Shown: positions 32,559-42,221, counted from the first letter of the stretch. The stretch is DNA of 64,000 nt from Actimicrobium sp034313845 (GCF_034313845.1 NZ_JAVIWN010000001.1), one strand, 5' to 3'. Notes: generated from the sequence alone by a model not told the origin. A program made the numbers and translations.

Positions 32559-34113
32559 CAGCCTGTCGGACTTGAACAAGCAAAGCACAGTCAAGACCTG
32601 AATTTGCTTAAAAAACAGGCAGAGATATTCAGATATTGCTGATTTTTACGGTTTCCCGCCTTGATTTTCTTGCTTACCCACATTCAGGACGGAGTTTGGC
32701 CATCCGTTTCACATTCCATGCCAGACAAACCAGCTGCCATTCGCCACGCACTTTTTGTAAACCACGCAACGAGAATTGGCGAAATCCCATCACCGATTTG
32801 ATGATGCCGAAGACAGGTTCGACGGTTTGCTTGCGTAAGGCATAGAGCGCTCGCCCAGCTTTCGTCTTCAGACGATGTCGCATTTTATCTGTCGGGCTGG
32901 CATTGTCTGGCAATGACGCCGGTTCGCTGTGGCGCTCGCGCCAGTGAGGATGGTGCGCGTCTCGCGCTACCGCGATAAGTGGTTCCAGCCCTGCTTTCTC
33001 GCATGCCCGGATGTTCTTTTCACTGCAGAATCCGGTGTCGGCAATCAGGCACGTTACCTCGCCCAGGCTCTGGGACTGCGCCGCCAGAATGGCCAACATG
33101 GGTTCAACCTGCTCCTTGTCGTTGGTCGCTTGCGTGACCTGGGTGGCAATGACCAGCATCGTTGCTGCGTCCACACCCGCTTGCGCGTTGTAGGCTTGTT
33201 CAAAGCCGCCGCCAGCCGTCGGCATGATGCGGGATTCTTCATCGGTCAGATTGATCTGGTCGCTGTCTTTCGGACCAGCTTCCGGCGGCTTGGGCGGTTT
33301 GCGGTTCGACTTCTTGCCCCTGTCCTTTTCCTTGGCTGCACGCTGCGTCATCTTCTCGTCGTACTCTACTTTTTCGCGTTCATAGCGCTCTTGGGCACGT
33401 ACCGCAATCTTGCGTTTGGCTTCGGCCATGACCGCCAGCCGATCTTCCCGTCGCTTGATTTCCTCGGGCAGGTTCATGCCATCCGGCACATCTGCTTGAT
33501 CTGCCTTCTCGGCCAAGGCCAGCAGTTCTTGCACTTCTGCTTTGAGCTGGACTTCCAGCTTCCCAATGTGGCCGTGTGAGAGGGCGCTATGGCGTGAGGC
33601 GTTGGCGTGCATCTTGGTGCCATCAAGACAGACCGTGCCCATCTTTAGCAATTTCATTTCCTGCGCCAGTGCCAGCACCTGTACAAACAGGGCTTCCAGT
33701 TCGCCGAGGAAGCGGCGCCGGAACGTGGCCAAGGTGTCGTGATCAGGATGGCTGCCGGCGCTAATGTAGCGAAACGCCACCGAGTCATAGGTGGCGCGTT
33801 CCAGTTTGCGGCTGGAGAATACGCCGGTGGCGTAGCCATACACCAGGATCGCCAGCAGCGTGGCGGGGTGGTAGGCCTTCGAGCCCCGCCCAGCATACTG
33901 CCGGGTGAGAGTCGAGATATCCAGTTGATCAACTACTTCAACAACGAACCGTGCCAGATGATCTTCGGACAGCCAATCTTCGAGCGACGGCGGCAACAAG
34001 TAATCGGTTTTGCGATCAGTAAGGATGAAATTCGTCATCGTGAAAAGCGCTGGTGTGGATACCTAGAATTTTCCCACGACGATTCATGCCGTGGGTTGAA
34101 GTCCGACAAACTG
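32559..34113 (-). mobile_element. IS1182-family insertion sequence
   Basis: A complete element of about 1555 bases. The ends are imperfect inverted repeats: CAGCCTGTCGGACTTGAA at 32559-32576 and the complement of 34096-34113, matching 15 of 18 bases. Both ends are flanked by CTAG (32555-32558 and 34114-34117), consistent with a 4-base target duplication. It carries one transposase gene on the minus strand and no passenger gene. It sits 29 bases beyond the stop codon of ppc and separates ppc from the kinase/KaiC segment. Confidence 0.85.
32674..34038 (-). CDS. IS1182-family transposase
   Basis: This 454-residue transposase is full length with no frame break. It has the N-terminal domain (FILTDRKTDYLLPPSLEDWL), the early catalytic segment VCLDGTKMHANASRH, a long charged coiled-coil insertion (about 160-260) rich in Lys and Glu, the ADTGFCSEKN segment and the C-terminal VEPVFGIIKSVMGFRQFSLRG motif. 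This layout is that of IS1182-family DDE transposases. The coding region lies inside terminal repeats and an apparent CTAG target duplication. The element therefore appears recent and potentially active. Confidence 0.93.
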   Translation of the reverse strand: MTNFILTDRKTDYLLPPSLEDWLSEDHLARFVVEVVDQLDISTLTRQYAGRGSKAYHPATLLAILVYGYATGVFSSRKLERATYDSVAFRYISAGSHPDHDTLATFRRRFLGELEALFVQVLALAQEMKLLKMGTVCLDGTKMHANASRHSALSHGHIGKLEVQLKAEVQELLALAEKADQADVPDGMNLPEEIKRREDRLAVMAEAKRKIAVRAQERYEREKVEYDEKMTQRAAKEKDRGKKSNRKPPKPPEAGPKDSDQINLTDEESRIMPTAGGGFEQAYNAQAGVDAATMLVIATQVTQATNDKEQVEPMLAILAAQSQSLGEVTCLIADTGFCSEKNIRACEKAGLEPLIAVARDAHHPHWRERHSEPASLPDNASPTDKMRHRLKTKAGRALYALRKQTVEPVFGIIKSVMGFRQFSLRGLQKVRGEWQLVCLAWNVKRMAKLRPECG

Positions 34114-34142
34114 CTAGGCCAGCAGGCATCGTTGTGGCAGCG

Positions 34143-36977
34143 TCAGCCAGTGTTACGCAAGCCTGCAGCGATGCCGTTGATCGACAGGTGGATGCCGCGC
34201 CGGACCCGTTCGTCCGGCTGTTGTTCGCCCTCAGTCGCCGCGCGGTGACGCTTGATCAGCTCGACTTGCAAATGATTGAGCGGATCGAGGTAGGCAAAGC
34301 GATTCTTGATGGACCGCGCCAACAAGGGATTGCCAGCCAATCGTTCACTGGTGCCGGTAATCTCGGACAGACAGGCAATGGTGCGGCGGTGTTCGTCGGT
34401 GATGCGTTTAAAAATGCTGTTGCGCAGTTTTTTGTCGGCCACCAGTTCGGCGTAACGCGAAGCCAGCGCGAGGTCGGTTTTCGATAGCACCATGTCCATG
34501 TTCGACAGCAGCGCGGCAAAAAATGGCCAGTCGCGGTTCATTGCCCGCAGCGTGGTCAGTTTTGCAGCGCGGCTTTTTTCTTCGGAGGATTCATCAAGCC
34601 AGTCCGATACAGCGCTACCAAAGCCATACCAGCCGGGCAGCAGCAAGCGGCATTGCCCCCACGAGAATCCCCATGGAATAGCGCGCAAGTCTTCGATGCG
34701 GCGAGTTGCCTTGCGCGAGGCCGGGCGTGAACCGATATTGAGCTCGGCAATTTCGGCGATCGGCGTGGCTTCAAAAAAGTAGTCCGTGAAGCCAGGGGTT
34801 TCATAAACGAGGTGGCGATAAGCGCGGTAAGCCCGTTCGGATAATTGCTCCATGACGGTCTCGAAACCGGCACTTTTTTTGGCGCGCTTCGCGTCGTTGA
34901 CCTGCGGCATCAGGCTCGCTTCAAGGGTTGCCGCGACCAGCAGTTCGAGGTTGCGCCGGCCGATTTCCGGATTGGAAAATTTTGACGCAATGATTTCACC
35001 TTGCTCGGTCAGCCGGATCTGGCCGTTCACGGTGCCGGCGGGTTGCGCCAGGATCGCTTCGTAGCTCGGGCCGCCGCCGCGACCGACGGTGCCGCCGCGA
35101 CCGTGGAACAGGCGTAGCTTGACACCGGCCCGATCAAACACCTGCACCAGCTGGGTTTCCGTTTTATAGAGCTCCCAGGTCGAGGTCAGAAAACCGCCAT
35201 CCTTGTTGGAATCCGAATAGCCCAGCATGACTTCCTGGATCTGGTGCTGGCGCGCAATCAATCCGGCCACGATGGGCAGCGCCATCCACTGTTCCATGAT
35301 GCTGGCGGCCAGGCGCAGATCGGGGATGGTTTCAAAGAGCGGGATGACCATCAGGTCGAGTTCTGCTCTTTCTGCGCCATCGGCACCAATGCGCAGCAAG
35401 CCGGTTTCCTTTTGGAGCAGCAGCAGTTCCAGCAGGTCAGAGACGGTTTCCGTGTGCGAGATGATGTAGTTGCGAATGGCGCGTGCGCCATAGCGTTCAC
35501 GGATCGAGCGGGCCGTGCGCAGGATGGTCAGCTCAGAGCTGGTTTCAGCCGAGTAGGTCTGGTACGGCGAAGTCAGCAGGCGGGGTTGTGCCAGTTCGGC
35601 CAGCAGCAGGGTGATCTTCTGGAGTTCATCGAGGGCTGCGTAGTCAGCTTCGACGCGGGCGCTGGCAAATAATTCGGCGAGCACCCGTTCATGGACGTCC
35701 GAACTCTGGCGCATGTCGAGCGTGGCCAGATGAAAGCCGAAGATGTCGGCAGCGCGTTTGAGGACTGCCAGTCGCGGTTTGATCAGGCATTCGCCATGGT
35801 GACTGGCCAGCGAATCGGCCAGTATCTGCAGGTCGGCGACGAACTCACAGGCTGCTCCGTAAGGCGTTGCCTGAGCCACTTCCTTGCGCAGGATAGTGGT
35901 CGTGCCGAGTGCGCGTGCGGTAGCGGCCAGGCGCGCATAGATAGCGACCAGCGCCCGCCGGTACGGCTCGTCGGTGCGGTGGACCGAGCGGTCCGGCGAC
36001 GCATCGGCGAGCGCTTGCAGGGCCGGACTGACACCGACCAGCAAGGTCGAGATCGACAGTTCTGCGCCGAGGGCATGGGCTTCTTCAAGGTAAAAATCGA
36101 GAATGGTGGTGGACTGGCGTTTGAGCGCGTGTTCCATCGTGCCGGCATTGACGTTCGGATTGCCGTCACGGTCGCCACCTATCCAGCTGCCCATTTGTAC
36201 GTAGGTGGGAGTGTCTGACGTCTTGGCAGCCTTGGCCGGAAACTGCCGTGCCACTTCCTCATCGATATCGTCATACAGACCCGGCAGTTCGCGCAGGAAG
36301 GTAATCCGGTAATACGACAGCGCATTGTCGATCTCGTCGGCGACCGTCAGTTTGGAGTAGCGCAACATGCGGGTTTGCCACAGCGTTGCGATGCGGGCGT
36401 GCAGCGACTCGGTGTTGCGGTTGCTTTCGCGTGGCGTCAGCGCCAGGTCGCGCTGGGCCAGCAGGCGTGCGATATCGTGTTCGGCGTCGAGGATGCTTTT
36501 GCGCTGGACTTCGGTCGGATGGGCCGTCAGGACTGGCGAAATGAGCGCTTCCTTGAAAAATTCCCGCACGGTGGCACCGGTCACGCCGGCATTGTCGAGT
36601 CGTGCCAGTGCGAAGCCGACGCTACCTTGTTGCGGAGCCGAACCGGCCATCTGATGGGCACGGCGACGCCGGTTGCGGTGCTGATCTTCGGCAATGTTGG
36701 CCAGGTGCGAAAAATACGAAAACGCCCTGACGACCGAGATGGTCTGCTCGCGCGTCAATTTTTTCAGCATCTTGTTGAGGTCGGCACCGGATTGCGGATC
36801 GTCCTCGCGGCGAAAGCGCACCGCAGTCTGGCGTACCGTCTCGACTACTTCAAAGACCGCATCGCCTTCCTGGCTGCGCAAGACATCGCCGAGCAAGCGG
36901 CCAAGCAGGCGGATATCTTCTTTCAAAGGGGCGTCTTTGTCGTCGTCAGGAGGGGTAGTGCGGGCGTGTTTGGCCAT
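34143..36977 (-). CDS. ppc: Phosphoenolpyruvate carboxylase
   Basis: Ppc converts phosphoenolpyruvate and bicarbonate to oxaloacetate, refilling the citric acid cycle. The 944-residue product contains the catalytic histidine segment LTAHPTEVQRKS, the second signature GYSDSNKDGGFLTS, the glycine loop GRGGTVGRGGGPSYEA and the correct C-terminal end RNTG. The start is uncertain: a TTG at 37001 extends the frame, but the ATG at 36977 (MAKHARTTPPDDD) is more likely. Neither has a clear Shine-Dalgarno. It is divergent from hemC, as in other Burkholderiales. The IS1182 element lies directly after its stop and may have replaced its natural terminator region. Confidence 0.95.
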   Translation of the reverse strand: MAKHARTTPPDDDKDAPLKEDIRLLGRLLGDVLRSQEGDAVFEVVETVRQTAVRFRREDDPQSGADLNKMLKKLTREQTISVVRAFSYFSHLANIAEDQHRNRRRRAHQMAGSAPQQGSVGFALARLDNAGVTGATVREFFKEALISPVLTAHPTEVQRKSILDAEHDIARLLAQRDLALTPRESNRNTESLHARIATLWQTRMLRYSKLTVADEIDNALSYYRITFLRELPGLYDDIDEEVARQFPAKAAKTSDTPTYVQMGSWIGGDRDGNPNVNAGTMEHALKRQSTTILDFYLEEAHALGAELSISTLLVGVSPALQALADASPDRSVHRTDEPYRRALVAIYARLAATARALGTTTILRKEVAQATPYGAACEFVADLQILADSLASHHGECLIKPRLAVLKRAADIFGFHLATLDMRQSSDVHERVLAELFASARVEADYAALDELQKITLLLAELAQPRLLTSPYQTYSAETSSELTILRTARSIRERYGARAIRNYIISHTETVSDLLELLLLQKETGLLRIGADGAERAELDLMVIPLFETIPDLRLAASIMEQWMALPIVAGLIARQHQIQEVMLGYSDSNKDGGFLTSTWELYKTETQLVQVFDRAGVKLRLFHGRGGTVGRGGGPSYEAILAQPAGTVNGQIRLTEQGEIIASKFSNPEIGRRNLELLVAATLEASLMPQVNDAKRAKKSAGFETVMEQLSERAYRAYRHLVYETPGFTDYFFEATPIAEIAELNIGSRPASRKATRRIEDLRAIPWGFSWGQCRLLLPGWYGFGSAVSDWLDESSEEKSRAAKLTTLRAMNRDWPFFAALLSNMDMVLSKTDLALASRYAELVADKKLRNSIFKRITDEHRRTIACLSEITGTSERLAGNPLLARSIKNRFAYLDPLNHLQVELIKRHRAATEGEQQPDERVRRGIHLSINGIAAGLRNTG

Positions 36978-37129
36978 GTGGTAGGCAATCGGCGTTGTCA
37001 ATGAGGCGGTGAATGATGGCGTGCCGCAGCGGGAAACAGCAGCGTCGCATGATAAACTTTGCGCCGTCGAATTAGCCCGAACCGGTACCTTTACTGGTAC
37101 TGCTGTGCATCAAATAACTGAAAGAAAAC

Positions 37130-38104
37130 GTGTCGATAGTGTCTCCTCCAGCAAAGCTTGTGATTGCGTCTCGTGAAAGTCGGCTCGCCATGTGGCAGGC
37201 CGAGCATGTCCGCGATCGGCTCGTCGCATTATATCCGCAGTGTGTTGTCGAAATTCTTGGTATGACCACCCGTGGTGACCAGATCCTTGATCGCACCTTG
37301 TCCAAGGTGGGCGGCAAAGGACTGTTCGTCAAGGAACTCGAAGTCGCCATCGCCGAAGGGCGCGCTGACCTGGCGGTCCATTCGCTCAAGGATGTGCCGA
37401 TGGAGTTGCCGGAGGGCTTCGTGCTCGCGGCCATGCTCGAACGCGGCAATGCGCGCGATGCGTTTGTGTCGAACGACTACGCCTCGCTCGACGCCTTGCC
37501 CGCTGGCGCGGTGGTCGGGACCAGCAGTCTGCGTCGCCAGGCACTCATTGCTGCGCGTTTTCCGCATCTGGTGATCAAGCCGTTGCGCGGTAATCTCGAT
37601 ACGCGGCTGGGCAAGCTTGATCGCGGCGAGTATGCCGCCATTATTCTGGCGGCTGCCGGCCTGGAACGACTGGGCATCCCGCAACGTATCCGCGTCGTGC
37701 TGGAGCCAGAGCAAAGTCTGCCTGCACCGGGCCAGGGTGCGATGGCCATCGAGATCAAGTCCGGACGTGCTGACCTGATCGCGTTATTGGCACCGCTCGA
37801 TCACCTCGCGACATCCCGGGCAGTGCAGGCCGAGCGGACTTTGTCACGCGCCTTTGGTGGGAGTTGCCAAATTCCGCTGGCAGCGTATGCGACCGTTGCG
37901 GGGGATCAACTGCATTTGCGTGCCATGGTTGCGACCCCCGACGGTGTGCGGGTCGCCAGTGCCGAAGCGCATGGACCGGCAAGCGATCCGGACGCACTTG
38001 GCCAGCAAGTAGCGCAGGCGCTGCGCGGTCAGGACGCAGAAGCGATTCTGGCGATCTGCAAGGCTGAAGCTGCCATCGAAGGCAGCGAGCTGATCGCGCC
38101 GTAA
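37130..38104 (+). CDS. hemC: Porphobilinogen deaminase (hydroxymethylbilane synthase)
   Basis: HemC joins four porphobilinogens into hydroxymethylbilane in tetrapyrrole synthesis. The 324-residue protein contains the KGLFVKELE and HSLKDVP motifs, the substrate-binding TSSLRRQ and RGNLDTRL segments, and the cofactor-attachment cysteine C246 in GGSCQIPLAAY. It starts at a GTG (37130), since no ATG lies closer to the family N-terminus. The stop overlaps the hemD start by one base (TAATG). It is the first gene of a hemC-hemD-hemX-hemY unit divergent from ppc. Confidence 0.95.
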   Translation: MSIVSPPAKLVIASRESRLAMWQAEHVRDRLVALYPQCVVEILGMTTRGDQILDRTLSKVGGKGLFVKELEVAIAEGRADLAVHSLKDVPMELPEGFVLAAMLERGNARDAFVSNDYASLDALPAGAVVGTSSLRRQALIAARFPHLVIKPLRGNLDTRLGKLDRGEYAAIILAAAGLERLGIPQRIRVVLEPEQSLPAPGQGAMAIEIKSGRADLIALLAPLDHLATSRAVQAERTLSRAFGGSCQIPLAAYATVAGDQLHLRAMVATPDGVRVASAEAHGPASDPDALGQQVAQALRGQDAEAILAICKAEAAIEGSELIAP

Positions 38105-38874
38105 TGTTGCGCAAGCTCGTCATTACCCGTCCTCTGGCGCAGTCACTCGGGCTCGCGCAGGTGCTGCGTGACGGCGGTCGCGAGGTCGTCATTCTGCCTT
38201 TGCTGGATATTCTTCCGTTGCCGGATGAGGCAGCACTGCAAGCCGTGCTGGCGCAACTGGAGTCATTCGCGCTGGTTGCGTTTGTCAGCCCGAATGCCAT
38301 CGATGCGGCGTTTGCCCAGGTGGCAACCTGGCCCGTATCGGTGCCACTGGCGGTGATGGGTGAGGGGAGTCGGCGTGCGCTGGCGCGGCATGGCGTGACG
38401 GCCGGTCCCTATCAGATCACCAGTCCGCTCGATACGCAGCGCACGGATTCACAGACCTTGCTGCAGGCGCTGGACTTGCCACGCCTGCAGGGGCAGCGCG
38501 TACTGATCATCCGTGGCGATGGTGGCCGGGAATTGCTTGCCGATGCGATGCGCGACGCCGGCATCGACGTGCAGCAGGTCGCGGCCTATCGCCGCGTCGC
38601 GCCACGGCTCGATGCGGCGCTGAGGCAGCGTCTGACGGATCTGCTGGCACAAGACTGTGACTGGATTATCACCAGCTCCGAAGCACTGCAGGTCTTGATG
38701 GGCTTTGTGCAGCAAGTCGACGCTGAAACAGGTGTTGGAAAAATACAACATAAAAACGTGTTTGTACCACACCGCCGGATCGCAGAAACAGCGGTTTCAT
38801 TAGGTTTTCGTTATGTTTTCCTGACAGGATCGGGCGACGAAGGCCTGCTTACCGCGTTACAATCGCGGCCATGA
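38104..38874 (+). CDS. hemD: Uroporphyrinogen-III synthase
   Basis: HemD closes and isomerises hydroxymethylbilane to uroporphyrinogen III. The family is poorly conserved, but the 256-residue size, the two alpha/beta lobes, the start KLVITRPLAQSLGLAQVLRDGG and the segment VAFVSPNAIDAAF near residue 60 are typical. Near the second lobe are WIITSSEALQVLM and the VPHRRIAETA region. The position between hemC and hemX, with overlapping start and stop codons on both sides, confirms the assignment. It is encoded separately, not fused to hemX as in some relatives. Confidence 0.9.
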   Translation: MLRKLVITRPLAQSLGLAQVLRDGGREVVILPLLDILPLPDEAALQAVLAQLESFALVAFVSPNAIDAAFAQVATWPVSVPLAVMGEGSRRALARHGVTAGPYQITSPLDTQRTDSQTLLQALDLPRLQGQRVLIIRGDGGRELLADAMRDAGIDVQQVAAYRRVAPRLDAALRQRLTDLLAQDCDWIITSSEALQVLMGFVQQVDAETGVGKIQHKNVFVPHRRIAETAVSLGFRYVFLTGSGDEGLLTALQSRP

Positions 38875-40028
38875 ACGATACGCCAACCTCAAACACGCCC
38901 GGCGTGATGCCAACTGCCCCGACTGCGCCGACTGCGCACGATCGTGGCGACACTCCCCATTTGCCGTTGCCGCGACCCGCATCGTCGCAATGGCTGCTGT
39001 ATGCGCTCATTGCGCTGTTGGCAGTATTGCTGGTGGCCCAGTGGTGGTCGTGGCGTTCGGAGATGCATATTCTGCGGACCGAATCGGCGCAGCGGCTGCA
39101 AGCTGGCGACAACAGCAACAGCGAAACCAAAGGTATCGTCAAGTCGCTGCAGGATGGCACCCGCGAGTTGCAAAGCAAGGTCGGCGTGCTTGAGAATCGT
39201 CAGAGCGAAGCACAGAGCCAGCAATTGTCGCTGGAGCAGCTCTATCAGGATTTGTCGAAAAATCGCGATGACTGGGCGCTGGCGGAGATCGAGCAGGTGT
39301 TGTCGACGGCCAGCCAGCAGTTGCAGCTTGCCGGCAATGTGCAGGGTGCGCTGATCGCATTGCAAAACGCCGACCGCAGTCTGTCACGCTCTGACAAACC
39401 ACAATTCATTACCATCCGCCGGGCCATTGCCCGTGATATCGACCGATTGAAGTCATTGCCTTCGCTCGACCTGACGGGCATCGCGCTGCGCCTCGATAGC
39501 GTGATTGGCCAAATTGACAGCATGCCGCTGTTGTCGGATGAAAAACCAGCGGTGCTCGCTGCCGCCCCAAAAAACAACCGGCGCGTAGCAGTTCGCACCG
39601 AGCAGATGGCCAAACCAGCGACAGGGCACGGTAACCAGCCTGCCGAGTGGCCTGAAGACTTACGCAATAAATGGAACAGTTTGACGAGCGAAATGTGGAC
39701 CGAGGTCAGCCAGCTGATCCGGGTGCGCAGTGTCGAGACTTCAGATGCGTTGCTGCTGTCACCGACTCAAGCCTACTACGCGCGTGAGAACCTCAAGCTC
39801 CGGTTACTCAATGCCCGTCTGGCCTTGTTGTCGCGCAATGAAGGCGCATTCCGCAGCGACATGATTGCGTCGCAGGATACGATCACGAAGTACTTCGACA
39901 CCCGTGCACGCCAGACCCAGAATACCCAGGCCCTGCTCAGGCAAATCCAGACCAGCAACCTGTCGATCGAGATGCCGACGCTGTCCGAAAGCCTCAACGC
40001 CGTGCGTAATTACAAAGCCAAACCATAG
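38871..40028 (+). CDS. hemX: HemX-type inner-membrane protein of the heme operon
   Basis: This 385-residue protein is a member of the HemX family, sometimes annotated as a uroporphyrinogen-III C-methyltransferase although it lacks that enzyme's motifs. It has a Pro/Thr-rich cytoplasmic N-terminus, one membrane segment (about 41-58) and a long helical, coiled-coil periplasmic region (about 75-200). A C-terminal region contains RVRSVETSDALLLSPTQAYYARENLKLRL, typical of the family. Its exact role in heme synthesis or envelope function is not established. It overlaps hemD by four bases (ATGA) and hemY by one (TAGTG). Confidence 0.88.
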   Translation: MNDTPTSNTPGVMPTAPTAPTAHDRGDTPHLPLPRPASSQWLLYALIALLAVLLVAQWWSWRSEMHILRTESAQRLQAGDNSNSETKGIVKSLQDGTRELQSKVGVLENRQSEAQSQQLSLEQLYQDLSKNRDDWALAEIEQVLSTASQQLQLAGNVQGALIALQNADRSLSRSDKPQFITIRRAIARDIDRLKSLPSLDLTGIALRLDSVIGQIDSMPLLSDEKPAVLAAAPKNNRRVAVRTEQMAKPATGHGNQPAEWPEDLRNKWNSLTSEMWTEVSQLIRVRSVETSDALLLSPTQAYYARENLKLRLLNARLALLSRNEGAFRSDMIASQDTITKYFDTRARQTQNTQALLRQIQTSNLSIEMPTLSESLNAVRNYKAKP

Positions 40029-41257
40029 TGCGCCTCCTACTTCGTCTCCTGTTGCTGTTCGCGATGGCCGTTGGCCTGGCGGTGGCGTCGCGTTTCAATC
40101 CGGGCAATGTGGTGCTCTTTTATCCGCCTTACCGAATCGACCTGTCGCTCAACTTTTTCCTGCTGCTGCTGGCATTGCTGTTCTGGCTCTGTTTCCTGCT
40201 GCTTGATGCGTTGTCGATCACCCAGAAGATGCCGTCGCGCGTGGCAGCCTACCGACGTGAAAAGCGTGCGCGCGAAGGTCACCAGGCACTGCGTGATTCC
40301 CTCAAAGCCTTGTTCGAGGGACGCTTCGGACATGCCGAAAAAGCAGCAATCAGAGCCGGTGATTCGCCTGAAAATGCCGGATTGGCGGCGCTGATCGGCG
40401 CGCGTGCAGCGCATCGCATGCAGCAGACGGCCCGCCGCGATGAGTGGCTTCACCGGATTGTTGAGGACACTGGGCTGCGCACGGCACGCCTGATGACGAT
40501 GCTGGAGTTACTGGTTGACGAGCACAAGCCGGAACGGGCATTGGAGGCAGTCAGCGAGTTGAACGCCAGCGGAACGCGCCACATTCATGTACTCAGGCTG
40601 GCGCTAAAAGCAAGTCACCAGGCCCGCGACTGGCCGGAAGTGCTGCGACTGGTCCGAACTCTGGACAAGAACAATGCCTTGCATCCCGTGGCGTCACGTC
40701 GCCTGCGTGAACTTGCTTACGATAATTTGTTATCGGATCGCAGCAATGACGCCGAATCGATTCGCCGTATGTGGGCGGTTGTGCCGGCATCGGATCGTAC
40801 GGCACCGCTCGTTGCGGTGCGTGCGGCCGAAGCATTTGGCAGCCGTGGGCTGGCTGATGAGGCCCGTTCGATCATCGAACGGGCGCTGGCGGTCGAATGG
40901 GATGAGCGCCTGATCAAGGCTTATCGTGATGTTGCTGCGGTGGAAAGTACCGCAACCTTGCTGGCCCAGATTGAACACTGCGAGGCATGGGTGCTTCAGC
41001 GGCCCACTGATCCTGACCTGGCGCTGACGTTGGGTACGCTCTGTCTGAAGCAGAAACTGTGGGGTAAAGCCCAACGGCATCTGGAGCAGGCGCTGTCGAA
41101 TGCCAGCGAGACGGAGACGACTCGTACCAGTCACTTGAAGCTGGCCCAGTTGCATGAGTCGCTCAATCATGCCGAACAGGCTGCTGCGCATTACAGACAG
41201 TGCGCGCTGTCCGGATTACTGGACCAGACGCGTCATCCGGTTGCCAGCACTTCCTGA
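40028..41257 (+). CDS. hemY: HemY-type membrane protein with TPR-like repeats
   Basis: This 409-residue protein is the proteobacterial HemY (not the protoporphyrinogen oxidase of the same name in Bacillus). It has two N-terminal membrane segments (about 4-20 and 38-58) that anchor it in the inner membrane. Helical TPR-like repeats follow (for example LGTLCLKQKLWGKAQRHLEQAL and KLAQLHESLNHAEQAAAHYR). The family's role is unclear, but it is constantly linked to hemCDX. It starts at a GTG that overlaps the hemX stop. No enzymatic motif is visible. ppa follows after 49 bases. Confidence 0.88.
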   Translation: MRLLLRLLLLFAMAVGLAVASRFNPGNVVLFYPPYRIDLSLNFFLLLLALLFWLCFLLLDALSITQKMPSRVAAYRREKRAREGHQALRDSLKALFEGRFGHAEKAAIRAGDSPENAGLAALIGARAAHRMQQTARRDEWLHRIVEDTGLRTARLMTMLELLVDEHKPERALEAVSELNASGTRHIHVLRLALKASHQARDWPEVLRLVRTLDKNNALHPVASRRLRELAYDNLLSDRSNDAESIRRMWAVVPASDRTAPLVAVRAAEAFGSRGLADEARSIIERALAVEWDERLIKAYRDVAAVESTATLLAQIEHCEAWVLQRPTDPDLALTLGTLCLKQKLWGKAQRHLEQALSNASETETTRTSHLKLAQLHESLNHAEQAAAHYRQCALSGLLDQTRHPVASTS

Positions 41258-41306
41258 CGTATCGGTTTCGTTTTCCAATTGAATTTCCCTACCACTGAAA
41301 GTGCAC

Positions 41307-41855
41307 ATGAGCTTGAATAACGTATCCGCCGGACGCGACCTGCCCAACGACTTCAACGTCATCATTGAAATCCCGATGAATGCCGATCCGATCAAATATG
41401 AAGTCGACAAGGAATCCGGCGCGATTTTTGTTGATCGCTTCATGGGCACGGCGATGCACTATCCGTGCAACTACGGTTATGTTCCACGGACGATTTCGGA
41501 TGATGGTGATCCGGTTGATGTTCTGGTGATCACACCGTTCCCGCTTTTCCCTGGCGTTGTCGTGCGCTGCCGCGCGATCGGCGTGCTGAAAATGTCCGAT
41601 GAAGCCGGTGGTGACGCCAAAGTCCTCGCGGTGCCGGTCGATAAAGTGCTGTCGATCTATACCCACTGGCAAAAGCCGGAAGACATGAATGAATTGCGCT
41701 TGAACCAGATCCAGCACTTTTTTGAGCATTACAAGGATCTGGAAAAAGGCAAGTGGGTGAAGATTGAAGGATGGGCCGGCCCTGATGAAGCAAAGGCAGA
41801 AATCATGTCCGGTGTCGCTGCGTATCAGAAATCACTGGACACACCAGCCGTCTGA
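41307..41855 (+). CDS. ppa: Inorganic pyrophosphatase (family I)
   Basis: Ppa hydrolyses pyrophosphate to phosphate and pulls biosynthetic reactions forward. The 182-residue protein is full length for the family. It has the signature DDGDPVDVLV containing metal-binding aspartates, the NYGYVPRT segment and the KAWVKIEGWAG-like C-terminal region (here GKWVKIEGWAG). The ATG at 41307 (MSLNNVSAGRD) is preferred over the GTG two codons upstream. A good rho-independent terminator follows the gene at 41888. Its position behind hemY is common among Burkholderiales. Confidence 0.96.
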   Translation: MSLNNVSAGRDLPNDFNVIIEIPMNADPIKYEVDKESGAIFVDRFMGTAMHYPCNYGYVPRTISDDGDPVDVLVITPFPLFPGVVVRCRAIGVLKMSDEAGGDAKVLAVPVDKVLSIYTHWQKPEDMNELRLNQIQHFFEHYKDLEKGKWVKIEGWAGPDEAKAEIMSGVAAYQKSLDTPAV

Positions 41856-41887
41856 TTGCGGCGGCTGCGGCCGCACTCGTTGTAAAT

Positions 41888-41922
41888 AAAGCCCCGCGCT
41901 CAATGAGCCCGGGGCTTTTTTA
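41888..41922 (+). terminator. Rho-independent terminator after ppa
   Basis: AAAGCCCCG (41888-41896) and CGGGGCTTT (41910-41918) form a perfect 9-base stem with a 13-base loop that can pair further, followed by a T run to 41921. It lies 33 bases past the ppa stop. Confidence 0.92.
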
Positions 41923-42221
41923 TTGATGCGCAGGCGATGGCGTTGGTGCCAAACGTTGATCGGCTGATCGGCTGCATGACCAGCTAACTGGTAAGTGAAC
42001 GTAATAATTCCGGGGTAAGCGCGGTACCGAACCGAGCAGCGTTCGTGATGCGGGTAGCCTTCAGTTCATTCGCAGACGAGCTCTGGCTACCACCCGGAGC
42101 CTGGCTTGCCATAGCGCTGGCTTGATTTGCCCGCATTCACTGCTGTTGCCGGAGACCGATCATTTCTGGACGGCTGCCCACAATACCGTGTGTAGTTTCC
42201 GTTAAAAAAAAGGAAAACATC
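41923..42221. other. Gene-free region between ppa terminator and the collagen-like gene
   Basis: This stretch of about 300 bases shows no open frame with a ribosome binding site and no strong hairpin. It presumably contains the promoter for the collagen-like lipoprotein gene. The ribosome binding site AAGGA lies at 42210-42214. Confidence 0.4.
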
